DNA of 41,423 nt from Bacteriovorax sp. UBA1852 (GTDB lineage: Bacteria > Bdellovibrionota > Bacteriovoracia > Bacteriovoracales > Bacteriovoracaceae), in the NCBI GenBank assembly GCA_002338505.1, contig DDIK01000120.1, positions 1 through 41,423 on the forward strand, written 5' to 3'. Shown one piece after another: positions 23,399 to 31,553 of the stretch. Position 1 is the first letter of the stretch, and each line of letters opens with the position of its first letter. The notes beneath the pieces are model-generated. The model was not told the origin of the DNA. It ran no database searches and saw nothing but the letters and a program-made list of their open reading frames with translations. Made by a program: the position numbers and the translations under genes.

Positions 23399-24972
23399 TT
23401 TTCTCTCCCAAGTTTACTACTTATCTTTAAAGTAATCTTTGTTCCTTCACCTTCGATAGAATCAACAAGAAGGTCTCCGTCGTGTGACATTGCTATATCA
23501 TAGATCATAGACATTCCTAATCCTGTTCCCTCTGTTGAGGGCTTCGTTGTAAAGAATGGTTCAAAAATTTTATCTCTAAGATCTTTTGAAATACCTACTC
23601 CATTATCTGAAATCATAACCTCAAAATAATCGTCACTCTTAACAGCTCTTATTACTAATTCCGGCGAATATTTTTCTTCTCTTAAGTTCTTTTTTTTATG
23701 TCTAATTGCATAAAAGGCATTATCAAAAATATTAATAAGCGCCCTCTCAAGATCAACAGGATAACAATGCAAGGCCAATTGCTCCGGAATATCTCTAATA
23801 ATCTGCACATCAAAGCTTTTATCTTTTGCTCTTGCAGAGTGGTAACAAAGTGAAGATATCTTCGTTAGCATCTCTGTATAATTTACAAACTCAAGTTCAC
23901 TGGCCTTTGCTCTAGTTTGTTGAAGCATACTTCTAATAATACTATCAGCTCTTTCACTATTGTCTCTAATAATTCTTGTCGTAACCTTAAGGTCTGATAA
24001 GCCTAAATCTATACTCTCTAGACTTGATTGTGAAAGATTGGAATTTCTTAGTTCCTCATCTACTTTATCAAACTCTACAATAACATTTTCAATAAGCTTG
24101 GCTGAATTCGCGATGAGATTGAGTGGATTTTTGATTTCGTGAGCAACACCAGCAGAAAGTGTTCCAAGAGAAACGAGTTTTTCCTGGGCAACGAGTTTTC
24201 TCTGATACTTTTTAAGATCAGCAATGGAGTGACGTAAATCCTGTGTTTTAAGCCGTATTCTCTCTTCTAATTCTGCATTCAGTTCTTCTAAAGAATTTTT
24301 AGAGGTTTTCAAGTCAAAAATAAGATCTGAGAAGCTTTGAGAAAGGTCTTTTATTTCTTCAGAGAAATAGTTTTGATCCGATTGATTGTAATTTTCATAG
24401 AAAGATAGCTCTCTCGCTTTCGAGAAACGATCTCTCATCTCCCCTAATGAATTAGAAACTTCTAGACTTAATTTTCGTCCTAATAGAAATAGCGTGAAAG
24501 TTATACCCAGTAATGCAAAAAAGAAATAAGCTAAATTATTGAATACTTTATCTTTAAGCTTATCAGTCTTTCTTAATATAAGTATTTCTCCAATCTTTTT
24601 CTTATTAAAATAGAGATTGAGTCTTTCTTTGAAGTATTCATAAGTAAGACCTTTAACTATTTCATTTTCATCTACAGAAGGCCACTCTCCCTTAATCGCC
24701 AGGATCTTTCCTTTCAAGTTGGTTAATTCGATAAGTTGATAATCATTTTCAAAATCTAAAACAGATACAATACTCTTAAAATCAACATCTGTACTCTTTT
24801 CTACAAATGGTTCAAAAGCCTGAGCAAGAATTTTATTTGATTTCCTGGAAGATCTCACAAAATCATTAACAACATAATTTAATTGAAAGGCTTCAAATAC
24901 CAAAGAGACGACCGCCAATAAGATGACAATAATAAGAAATCTTCGATAGAGAATTTGTTTTATTGTATACAT
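23395..24972 (-). CDS. Membrane sensor histidine kinase
   Basis: The 525 residues have a first transmembrane helix at about 11-31, a periplasmic sensor part of about 110 residues without a recognised domain, and a second helix at about 145-166. A coiled-coil linker (about 205-265, ERIRLKTQDLRHSIADLKKYQRKLVAQEKL) leads to the HisKA site VAHEIKNPLNL (H278) and a HATPase domain with NIFDNAFYAI (N box), ISDNGVGIS (G1), FEPFFTTK (F box) and GTGLGMSM (G2). The layout is of the NtrB/ZraS-like group. Its partner is the receiver protein that overlaps its stop codon. The signal is unknown. An extended -10 (TGCTATAAT) lies about 28 nt before the ATG. Confidence 0.93.
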   Translation of the reverse strand: MYTIKQILYRRFLIIVILLAVVSLVFEAFQLNYVVNDFVRSSRKSNKILAQAFEPFVEKSTDVDFKSIVSVLDFENDYQLIELTNLKGKILAIKGEWPSVDENEIVKGLTYEYFKERLNLYFNKKKIGEILILRKTDKLKDKVFNNLAYFFFALLGITFTLFLLGRKLSLEVSNSLGEMRDRFSKARELSFYENYNQSDQNYFSEEIKDLSQSFSDLIFDLKTSKNSLEELNAELEERIRLKTQDLRHSIADLKKYQRKLVAQEKLVSLGTLSAGVAHEIKNPLNLIANSAKLIENVIVEFDKVDEELRNSNLSQSSLESIDLGLSDLKVTTRIIRDNSERADSIIRSMLQQTRAKASELEFVNYTEMLTKISSLCYHSARAKDKSFDVQIIRDIPEQLALHCYPVDLERALINIFDNAFYAIRHKKKNLREEKYSPELVIRAVKSDDYFEVMISDNGVGISKDLRDKIFEPFFTTKPSTEGTGLGMSMIYDIAMSHDGDLLVDSIEGEGTKITLKISSKLGREN

Positions 24973-24999
24973 TTATTTGCCTGGGCCCTAAATATCCAA

Positions 25000-25008
25000 A
25001 TTATAGCA
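25000..25008 (-). promoter_or_regulatory. Extended -10 promoter of the kinase-regulator operon
   Basis: On the minus strand TGCTATAAT has both the TGn extension and a perfect -10. The predicted start is near 24993, 21 nt before the kinase ATG. No good -35 is present, as extended -10 promoters allow. Confidence 0.6.
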
Positions 25009-25057
25009 AAAGTCAGCCCTAGATTTACACATTAGGCAAGATAGAGCAATGAAGTGA

Positions 25058-25087
25058 TTGACAAGCCCCACAATAATTTAGCATCAT
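25058..25087 (+). promoter_or_regulatory. Candidate sigma-70 promoter giving a leaderless mRNA
   Basis: Perfect TTGACA (25058-25063), 18 nt, CATCAT (25082-25087). The predicted start falls on or next to the ATG at 25094, which has no Shine-Dalgarno. Confidence 0.5.
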
Positions 25088-25093
25088 TAATAT

Positions 25094-25624
25094 ATGGATA
25101 TAACAACAAATAACAGAGAAAAAGTGTCAACTAAATGGATCGAAAACCTAGCTCTAGAAGAAATAAATATGGAGCAAAGTGGTGTGGTAAACTTTAGTGA
25201 TCACCTTAATCCTTCATATCACCTGGAAGAATCGTCAATTGAGCTTATGAATAAGCTTAGAGACCTTGTTGAAATTTATAGCCATAAGTTTAATGAGTAT
25301 CGTGGTAATACAAATTCAGAAATAAAAATTTTTAAGATCGCTAATACAGTCAACGACTTCATGGTCTTTAGAAACTCTTTGAGATTGATTTTTGCTCGAA
25401 GATCTGACGATCTTATAAATATTGGTTTCCTAGCAAACGGAAAAGATATATTTAGTGCTAGAACGGATTCATCTGAACAGCATGGGACATCTTCTCTGCA
25501 CGAGATAAGAGCACACATTGGCGCATTTAACAAAATCACTTGGAAGTATAATAATGAGGAAATCGATCTCGACTCACTTGTTAAGCACTATATAACTGAG
25601 TTCATAAAGCTCTCTGCAAGATAA
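25094..25624 (+). CDS. Conserved-looking cytoplasmic protein of unknown function
   Basis: The 176 residues have no signal peptide, membrane segment or Cys. The sequence is mixed alpha/beta and acidic at the N-terminus, with the notable stretches NDFMVFRNSLRLIFARRSDDLINIGFLANGKDIFSA and GTSSLHEIRAHIGAFNKITWKYNNEEIDLDSLVKHYI. I do not recognise a family. The start has no Shine-Dalgarno and may be leaderless. Its stop overlaps the start of the LolA-like gene (TAATG), so the two are translated together. A role linked to envelope lipoprotein traffic is possible only by association. Confidence 0.78.
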   Translation: MDITTNNREKVSTKWIENLALEEINMEQSGVVNFSDHLNPSYHLEESSIELMNKLRDLVEIYSHKFNEYRGNTNSEIKIFKIANTVNDFMVFRNSLRLIFARRSDDLINIGFLANGKDIFSARTDSSEQHGTSSLHEIRAHIGAFNKITWKYNNEEIDLDSLVKHYITEFIKLSAR

Positions 25625-26214
25625 TGAATAAATTTATCATCGCCTCATTTTTAGTATTAAACGCATACTCATTTATGCCCAAAAGCTTTTCCACAAGCTA
25701 TGTTCAAAAGTATAAGAGTAAGCTCAGCCGTAAAATGAAAGAATCAAAGGGAAGTTTCGATTATAAGTACCCTGGTAAAATTAAGTTTAGCCAAACGCTT
25801 CCTACAAAACTAGTTGTGACTTCAAATAAGAGTAAGACTTGGATTTACACTCCTCCATTTGATAAGGGTGATAAAGGTCAAGTGACAATAGGTAGTGGCG
25901 GAGACTCGCTCTCAAAATTCTTTGATTTACTGACAAATGGTCTTAAGTCTAATGAAGGTTTTGAAGTTAAAACTAAAGACTCAATATCAACCCTCACTCT
26001 CAATAAAGAACTCTCCAAAGAACTTGGGATCAAGACTGTAGAGTTTAACTTTAATAAAAAGACTAATTTTAAATCTCTAAAAAACATTAAGATAAATTAC
26101 AATGATAAGCGAATTATCAACTTAGAACTTACCAATATAAATGAAAATGTTAATTTCCCTAAAGGACACTTCATTTTTAAAACACCGAAAGGTGCCAAAA
26201 CGACCTATCAGTAA
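25624..26214 (+). CDS. LolA-family outer-membrane lipoprotein carrier
   Basis: The 196-residue protein has a signal peptide (MNKFIIASFLVLNAYSFM), then a LolA-like half-barrel. The segments SKGSFDYKYPGKIKFSQTLPTKLVVTSNKSKTWIYTPPFDKGDKGQVTI, SLSKFFDLLTNG and KTVEFNFNKKTNFKSLKNIKINYNDKRIINLELTNINEN are characteristic of the family. LolA ferries lipoproteins across the periplasm from LolCDE to the outer membrane. It is translationally coupled to the unknown gene before it. Its 3' end overlaps the convergent lytic transglycosylase gene by 7 nt. I leave the symbol open because several LolA-like paralogs exist. Confidence 0.85.
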   Translation: MNKFIIASFLVLNAYSFMPKSFSTSYVQKYKSKLSRKMKESKGSFDYKYPGKIKFSQTLPTKLVVTSNKSKTWIYTPPFDKGDKGQVTIGSGGDSLSKFFDLLTNGLKSNEGFEVKTKDSISTLTLNKELSKELGIKTVEFNFNKKTNFKSLKNIKINYNDKRIINLELTNINENVNFPKGHFIFKTPKGAKTTYQ

Positions 26215-28187
26215 ACTAGAGACTTATCTATCTTAAAGTCACCTTCAACGAGTCTCTTATATATAAGATAATTTCTCAATACTAGTTTTACGTACTTTCT
26301 CGTCTCACGATATGGAATCTCTTCAATAAACTCAAAGCCCTCTAGTCCACTCGTTTGACGCCATTTCTTCACAACACTTTCACCAGCATTGTAACTAGCA
26401 ATAACATTTATAAAGTTCCCGTCAAATTCACTTAAGAGCTCCTCTTGCAGTAAACTTGCTAAAGAGATAATTGTTTTAACGTCGTAAAGATCATAAAAAG
26501 TTTCATAAGGTATATTATATTTTCTTGCGAGTCTTGATGCTTGCGAGGGAATCACTTGCATTAAGCCAAATGCATCTGCAGGACTTCTCGCATCCTTATC
26601 AAATGCAGACTCTTGCCGAGCTATTGCAAGCATCAACTCTGTAGGCACTATTTTAGATTTATTATAATCTTTAAATTCCTTATAGTAGGCCAATGGAAAG
26701 ATACTATTCACTTCGCCCTTATCAATCATAGACTCTCTTTGTGTTTTAGGAATCTTATAAAAACCTAGAATGAGGTTCTTATAATCTTTAGCGCCCTTAT
26801 AAAATCTAAGCTTATCTTTATTGTTAGCTATATTTTCTGACAGATCAATGATGTCTTTAGCAAGAGAGTGCTTCCCAAGATACACTGCCCAATCAAATTC
26901 TCTAATTTGTGATTTAAAAATATCTTCTGATTTATCTTGCTCTATTCTTAAAAGCGAAGTTTCTAAGAACAGAGATGAAAATTGTCCATAAAACCCATAG
27001 TTGTCGCCTTCATATATCTTAGTGAATAACTGAACTGATTTTTCATTGAGGTTCGTTTTTAAGTAACTCATTGCAAGCCAAAATTGTACTTTCCAATTAG
27101 AGTCCTCCTGCAGCTCATATAATATCTCAAACCAAGTGATAGATTTTTGATACTCCTGATTCTTATAATAATACCAGCCTATTCGCCAAATGATATCACG
27201 GTAATGCTCTGATGAAGGACTACTGTTTTCATAAGCAAGTTTATAGTAAGCTATAGCTTTTTCTTCCTTCTTCAAATTCTCATATATACCTGCGTAGTAG
27301 TAGAATATTATTTCTTTATGACTTTTTGATACTGCCTTTTTAAGAATATCATCTAAGACACTAAGAGCCTTCTCAAAATTATCTCTTGTCCAATAAATAC
27401 GAGCTAAAATAACTCCATACTTCATGAATCTCTCATGGTCATTTTCTCTGATCAGATATTGATAGTACTTTTCAGTTATTTTAAGATAGGTAGCTCTATC
27501 TCGTTCCTGCTTATAACTAAATCTTAATTTATCCCAAGCTCTCTCTTTATCGTCATTTGAGAAGTACTTATCATCTATTATCATCTGATATAATTCTCTG
27601 GCTTTATCAAAAGAACGCCTTAAGTAGAAGTCATCTGCGATTTTAAAGATATTATATCTTGTTATATTTTCTATTTGATAAGGGAGATGAATATCAAATA
27701 AGTTCTTAACATATTCTTTCTCCTCTACTGTAGTTGCATTGCTCTGGAGAATAGTTAAAACTTCTTCCTTTACTCTAGAGTCTTTCACAAAGGAAAAATA
27801 TTCCTTATAAATCTTAAACTTCACATTTCTATCTGTGATATCTCGATCAATTAATTCTTCAACACTATATTTCTTCGCCCATGTAGGAAGAGATATATAG
27901 TCTCCTTCAAAGAAACTTAAAATCGCCTGATCGCTAGAATTGCAACTTTTAAGAATATGCACATAAAGAAGCTCTCTCAAATGATTTCTTTCATCTTCAA
28001 AAAGTTCTTTTACTTGTTCGCAACTCTTAGAATCCCCATCTAGAAGAGACTTCATTTCAAACAAGAGACTCTCAAGAGAGTCTTCAGCACTAGATTTAAA
28101 TGAAGGGGCAAACTTCTTTGAAGGAAGATGTCGATAAGTGCTACATGAAGCAAGAAAGAGAAAAATAATGATATTTAAGATTTTCAT
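26208..28187 (-). CDS. Lipoprotein Slt-type lytic transglycosylase
   Basis: The 659-residue lipoprotein (lipobox LASC, C15) has a long alpha-helical superhelix of TPR-like repeats, as in Slt70. A C-terminal SLT domain (about 515-650) follows, with catalytic Glu in AIARQESAFD (E526) and DAFGLMQVIPSQASRLARKY, VIASYNAGESVVKKWR and IPYRETRKYVKLVLRNY. It cleaves peptidoglycan with 1,6-anhydro products, at the outer or inner membrane depending on sorting. In a predatory bacterium it could act in prey-wall or self-wall remodelling; the sequence does not tell. Its start overlaps the reductase stop (TAATG). Confidence 0.93.
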   Translation of the reverse strand: MKILNIIIFLFLASCSTYRHLPSKKFAPSFKSSAEDSLESLLFEMKSLLDGDSKSCEQVKELFEDERNHLRELLYVHILKSCNSSDQAILSFFEGDYISLPTWAKKYSVEELIDRDITDRNVKFKIYKEYFSFVKDSRVKEEVLTILQSNATTVEEKEYVKNLFDIHLPYQIENITRYNIFKIADDFYLRRSFDKARELYQMIIDDKYFSNDDKERAWDKLRFSYKQERDRATYLKITEKYYQYLIRENDHERFMKYGVILARIYWTRDNFEKALSVLDDILKKAVSKSHKEIIFYYYAGIYENLKKEEKAIAYYKLAYENSSPSSEHYRDIIWRIGWYYYKNQEYQKSITWFEILYELQEDSNWKVQFWLAMSYLKTNLNEKSVQLFTKIYEGDNYGFYGQFSSLFLETSLLRIEQDKSEDIFKSQIREFDWAVYLGKHSLAKDIIDLSENIANNKDKLRFYKGAKDYKNLILGFYKIPKTQRESMIDKGEVNSIFPLAYYKEFKDYNKSKIVPTELMLAIARQESAFDKDARSPADAFGLMQVIPSQASRLARKYNIPYETFYDLYDVKTIISLASLLQEELLSEFDGNFINVIASYNAGESVVKKWRQTSGLEGFEFIEEIPYRETRKYVKLVLRNYLIYKRLVEGDFKIDKSLVY

Positions 28188-29185
28188 TATATAAAAGTAA
28201 TTCCATCACCTTGACTTGATTTACCTGAAGATTTCTTTATACCTTTATATCGATTAAACGTAAATTCTAAAGACTCTTTAACTGTTGGTAGTTTCACTCT
28301 CATGAAACCTTCAACGTTAGAGACATCGAGCTTAAAATGAAGCTTATTATCTGCAGATGTACTTGAAGCATGAGCTGACGCCATAACAGGATAAGCCCAC
28401 TTTGTTCGAATAATATTGTGATCACTTTCACCAAATACTTCAGCATATGTTTTCACAAATTCGTAATATGTTAATTTATCACCTGAGCTCACTTGAAACA
28501 AACGATTCTGTACGTCTTTTTCAATAGCAAGTTTAATAATCATTCCAAGATAGCCAACATCTAAAAATCCTGTTTTAACATAATCATCAACTTCAATATT
28601 CTTTCTTTCATTGATCAAGCGTTGAAACTTTTCAAAGAGATTCTCTCTCTTACCGTTTATTCCTCTGCCATAGAGCCTGCTAACCCTAAACACCAAATAA
28701 TTTAATGATGTTTTTTGAATATAGAACTCAGCAGATGCCTGAGTTTTTCCATACATTGTATTTGGATCTGGAATATCCATCTCTAAATATTGCTTATCTT
28801 CCCCAGAAAAAACAAAATTGGATGATAGATATATAATTTGCGACTTATATCTTTGACAATATTCTACAACATTAAATAATCCACTTGTATTAAGAGCGTC
28901 TGCCCTATCTTCGTCAAGCGCACAATCTATAATTGAGGACATTCCGACACAATAGATTGTAACATCAGGCTTAGTTGCAAATAGTACAAGCTGAACTTCT
29001 TCTTTCGTTAAAACATCACAAGGCAAGACCATCACTCCAGGAATTGTTACAGGAGTTTTATGATAGGTCCCAACAACTCTATAATCTCGACTAAAAAACT
29101 CTGCTAAACTCGATCCAACAAAGGATGAGATACCAAAAATTAGAACTGTTTTACGCTTTGAAATTATTTCACTTAGATCACTCAT
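28187..29185 (-). CDS. RmlD-like NAD-dependent sugar-nucleotide reductase
   Basis: The 332-residue protein is an extended short-chain dehydrogenase. It has an N-terminal Rossmann motif (TVLIFGISSFVGSSLAEFF), the SSNFVFSG strand and the YxxxK motif in MYGKTQASAEFYI. RVSRLYGRGINGKRENLFEKF and the C-terminal TYYEFVKTYAEVFGE suit the RmlD/SDR substrate-binding family (dTDP-4-dehydrorhamnose reductase-like). It may make a deoxysugar for LPS or exopolysaccharide. No other rml genes are nearby, so the exact reaction is open. There is no Shine-Dalgarno; a TAAAAT hexamer (29192-29197) ends 6 nt before the ATG, predicting a leaderless mRNA. It is coupled to the transglycosylase gene. Confidence 0.85.
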   Translation of the reverse strand: MSDLSEIISKRKTVLIFGISSFVGSSLAEFFSRDYRVVGTYHKTPVTIPGVMVLPCDVLTKEEVQLVLFATKPDVTIYCVGMSSIIDCALDEDRADALNTSGLFNVVEYCQRYKSQIIYLSSNFVFSGEDKQYLEMDIPDPNTMYGKTQASAEFYIQKTSLNYLVFRVSRLYGRGINGKRENLFEKFQRLINERKNIEVDDYVKTGFLDVGYLGMIIKLAIEKDVQNRLFQVSSGDKLTYYEFVKTYAEVFGESDHNIIRTKWAYPVMASAHASSTSADNKLHFKLDVSNVEGFMRVKLPTVKESLEFTFNRYKGIKKSSGKSSQGDGITFI

Positions 29186-29243
29186 ACTTTGATTTTACAC
29201 GATTACTTGAAAGTATGGAATTGGGTATAGAAAGACAGTCTCT

Positions 29244-29290
29244 AAAAAAGAGAGGAAGGCGACTACGATCAATTCCGATCTGTAGTCACC
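29244..29290 (-). terminator. Intrinsic terminator of the first flagellin gene
   Basis: On the minus strand GGTGACTAC-A-GATC pairs with GATC-GTAGTCGCC (29290-29277 with 29270-29258), giving a 13-bp bulged stem with a 6-nt loop. A pyrimidine tract ending in six T follows (29249-29244). It starts 14 nt after the flagellin stop. Confidence 0.88.
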
Positions 29291-29304
29291 TAAGTATGAT
29301 TTAT

Positions 29305-30138
29305 CTATTTTATGAGCGACAATGCTACGTTTGGTGCTTGGTTTGCCTGTGACAATACCGAAGTACCTGCCTGAACTAGGATGTTATTCTTCGTCAACTT
29401 CGCACTTTCCGAAGCCACGTCTACATCTCTAATTCTTGAGTTCGCAGCACTCAAGTTCTCATCGCTTACACCTAAGTTATTAACTGTTGATGTAAGTCTG
29501 TTTTGTAGCGCACCCATGTTGGCCCTAACGCCGTTGACTTGCACAAGTGCATCGTCAAGTTTCTTGAGTGAACCTTGAGCTCCCTCTTTGGAGCCAATCG
29601 TTTCTGCCGAGAGTCCAAGAGAAACAAGCGTTGCGTCTGAGCCAGTGGCATCATAAGTGAGTCTGTCGAGGACAGGATCATTTCTGGTACCAACTTGGAA
29701 CTCAAGCTTACCGCCTGTTCCATCAAGTAATTTAATCCCATTAAATTCAGAAGACCGTGAAATTCTATCGATCTCTTCTTTAAGGTTTTGAAATTCGATA
29801 TCGGCAAACTTCCTCTCATCTGCACCAAGCGTGTCGTTCGCAGCTTGGACAGAGAGTTCTCTAAGTCTGACAATGATATTCGATACTTCACTTAAACCAC
29901 CTTCTGCTGTTTGAATGAGTGAGATTGCATCATTTGCGTTTCTCTTTGCTTGTCTCATTCCTCTTATTTGGGCCTTTAAGTTTTCACTAATGGCCAATCC
30001 AGCTGCATCATCAGCTGCTCTCGTTATTCTTTGTCCCGAGGATAATTTTCTTAAATTATCCGAGATGTCTCTATTTGTTGATGCTAATGTACGTTGTGCC
30101 GATAACGACGAAACGTTCGTATTTATTCTTAAACCCAT
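29305..30138 (-). CDS. Flagellin
   Basis: The 277-residue flagellin has the conserved N-terminal D0/D1 domain (MGLRINTNVSSLSAQRTL, LSSGQRITRAADDAAGLAISE), a short middle part without D2/D3 insertions, and the C-terminal domain (NLSAANSRIRDVDVASESAKLTKNNILVQAGTSVLSQANQAPNVALSLIK). It assembles as a filament subunit outside the cell. It is a paralog of the flagellin 314 nt upstream, with a different tail. AAGGAG lies 7 nt before the ATG, inside a five-codon leader ORF. A sigma-28-like promoter precedes it and a strong terminator follows, so it is transcribed alone. Confidence 0.97.
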   Translation of the reverse strand: MGLRINTNVSSLSAQRTLASTNRDISDNLRKLSSGQRITRAADDAAGLAISENLKAQIRGMRQAKRNANDAISLIQTAEGGLSEVSNIIVRLRELSVQAANDTLGADERKFADIEFQNLKEEIDRISRSSEFNGIKLLDGTGGKLEFQVGTRNDPVLDRLTYDATGSDATLVSLGLSAETIGSKEGAQGSLKKLDDALVQVNGVRANMGALQNRLTSTVNNLGVSDENLSAANSRIRDVDVASESAKLTKNNILVQAGTSVLSQANQAPNVALSLIK

Positions 30139-30140
30139 TT

Positions 30141-30158
30141 TTAGTCTCCTTCAATCAT
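30141..30158 (-). CDS. Five-codon leader ORF (MIEGD) before flagellin
   Basis: ATG 30158 has a perfect AGGAGG 6 nt upstream (30165-30170) and reads Met-Ile-Glu-Gly-Asp-stop. The flagellin Shine-Dalgarno AAGGAG (30146-30151) lies within its codons. The flagellin ATG begins 2 nt after the leader stop, so a terminating ribosome would sit on the flagellin start. Translational coupling or attenuation is plausible. Confidence 0.5.
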   Translation of the reverse strand: MIEGD

Positions 30159-30195
30159 ATAAAACCTCCTGTTTTGAAGACGCAAGTCATCCTAG

Positions 30196-30222
30196 TTAGC
30201 GTCAGCCCATTTGTTATTATTA
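30196..30222 (-). promoter_or_regulatory. Weak sigma-28-like promoter of the first flagellin
   Basis: On the minus strand TAATAATA (30215-30222), 11 nt, GACGCTAA (30196-30203) keeps six of eight -10 positions of GCCGATAA and the normal spacing. The predicted leader is about 50 nt. It is weaker than the sites before the other flagellin and the Rhs gene. Confidence 0.35.
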
Positions 30223-30452
30223 TTTATTCTTTTTCAAAAATGTCGCTCAAGACTCACATGTACTCTCGTACTGCTTGCCCATGGATAAATCATACTTAAT
30301 ATTTCCTCTATATAGTTTGATTCAATGACAATCTAAGGTTGCAGTCTTAAATCGTCTGAACATATTCATCCACTTGTGTTTAACATTATTGACTCCTTTA
30401 AAAGTGCTAATTAAATACTTCTTAAGCTTATTCAAGCAGACGTGAGCGGTTA

Positions 30453-31301
30453 TTAACCGTTCGACGCTGCCTGAATGAGACTTAGGGCACTCTGTGTACT
30501 TGAGTTCGCTTGGGCGAGAACTGATGTACCAGCAGTCATTAAAATATTTTGCTTAGTTAAGTTTGCTGTCTCTGATGCAATATCAGTATCTCGAACTCGA
30601 GAATTGGCAGCTGAAAGGTTCTCTACACTTGTCGCAATATTGTTAATTGTCGACTGAAGTCTGTTTTGAAGAGCACCAAAGTCAGCTCTAATACCTGAAA
30701 CTGATACAATCGCCTGGTCAATAGAAGATAGCGAGTTTTGAGCTGAAATCTTATCAGCAACAGACGCTAGGTTCAGACCAAGAGCAGCAACATTAACGTC
30801 TGCCGAAGAGGCATCAAACGTTAATCTATCTGATATAGGGTCATTTCTAGTACCGATCTGAATATCAAATACAGCACCCGTACCATTTAGAAGTGGTACT
30901 CTGTTAAATTCTGTTGAGTTTGCAATTCTATCAACTTCAGAAGTTAATTGCTCAAATTCAACATTTAAGAACTTTCTCTCCGTTGCACCAATGGTATCCG
31001 AAGCGGCTTGTACTGCAAGCTCTCTAAGTCTAATAAGAATGTTTGAAACTTCCCCTAGGGCACCTTCAGCAATTTGAACAAGTGAAATACCATCTTCAGC
31101 ATTTCTTTCTGCTTGTCCTAAACCTCTAATCTGTGCTTTTAGGTTTTCTGAAATCGCAAGACCTGCGGCATCGTCACCAGCTCTGTTAATTCTCTGGCCA
31201 GATGACAATCTTTCTAGAGATTGTTGCATCCCTAGTCGTGTTCCTCTTAAATTCCTCTGGGCATTAAGAGAGGCAACGTTTGTGTTAATACGTAATCCCA
31301 T
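30453..31301 (-). CDS. Flagellin (second copy)
   Basis: The 282-residue flagellin has the same architecture as its neighbour: MGLRINTNVASLNAQRNL, LSSGQRINRAGDDAAGLAISENLKAQIRGL, a short centre (LNGTGAVFDIQIGTRNDPISDRL) and NLSAANSRVRDTDIASETANLTKQNILMTAGTSVLAQANSSTQSALSLIQAASNG. AGGAGG lies 5 nt before the ATG, a very strong ribosome-binding site. The leader carries two adjacent hairpins behind a sigma-28-like promoter. Tandem flagellins are common in Bdellovibrio relatives, where different subunits occupy different filament parts; which part this one serves cannot be read here. Confidence 0.97.
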   Translation of the reverse strand: MGLRINTNVASLNAQRNLRGTRLGMQQSLERLSSGQRINRAGDDAAGLAISENLKAQIRGLGQAERNAEDGISLVQIAEGALGEVSNILIRLRELAVQAASDTIGATERKFLNVEFEQLTSEVDRIANSTEFNRVPLLNGTGAVFDIQIGTRNDPISDRLTFDASSADVNVAALGLNLASVADKISAQNSLSSIDQAIVSVSGIRADFGALQNRLQSTINNIATSVENLSAANSRVRDTDIASETANLTKQNILMTAGTSVLAQANSSTQSALSLIQAASNG

Positions 31302-31323
31302 TTCATCCTCCTTGACTGGGTTA

Positions 31324-31371
31324 CTGTCATAACTCCTTTATGACAGCGCTTGAGATATACTGCTCTCAAGC
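31324..31371 (-). other. Two adjacent stem-loops in the flagellin leader RNA
   Basis: In RNA order, GCTTGAG (31371-31365) pairs with CTCAAGC (31354-31348) over a 10-nt loop. After one base, CTGTCAT (31346-31340) pairs with ATGACAG (31330-31324) over the loop AAAGGAGTT. The first begins about 6 nt after the predicted start. The second displays a Shine-Dalgarno-like AAAGGAG in its loop, upstream of the real AGGAGG. Mixed stabiliser and ribosome-standby roles are possible. Confidence 0.7.
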
Positions 31372-31383
31372 ATTACAAGTTTC

Positions 31384-31409
31384 TTATCGCCTCCAAAATT
31401 ATTTTTTTA
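31384..31409 (-). promoter_or_regulatory. Sigma-28 (FliA)-like promoter of the second flagellin
   Basis: On the minus strand TAAAAAAA (31402-31409), 10 nt, GGCGATAA (31384-31391) matches TAAA and seven of eight -10 bases, with the spacer one base short. The predicted start near 31377 gives a leader of about 76 nt. Confidence 0.6.
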
Positions 31410-31553
31410 AAAATATTTAGCCTATATAATAAAAAGGGAAAAATATGCCGAAACGCCCGAAAACCCCTATTTTAGAGCCATAACAAAGATCACCGCGAAA
31501 GAAATTGAAAATAAAACTAATAATTTGTAAAAAAAAGATCTATTATTAAAGTC

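Larger units (their letters stand above)
30139..30452 (-). other. Flagellin intergenic region
   Basis: These 314 nt hold the leader ORF and sigma-28-like promoter of the downstream flagellin. The rest has no gene of normal size. One further minicistron is seen at 30366-30386 (MLNTSG), with AAAGGAG 6 nt before its ATG; I cannot tell whether it is translated. The palindrome CGGTTATTAACCG (30447-30459) overlaps the end of the upstream flagellin gene, but without a T-tract it is not a clear terminator. Confidence 0.5.

Noticed and set aside
30447..30459. Palindrome CGGTTATTAACCG as a flagellin terminator
   Set aside because: No T-tract follows and it overlaps the last codons; the other flagellin has a real terminator for comparison.
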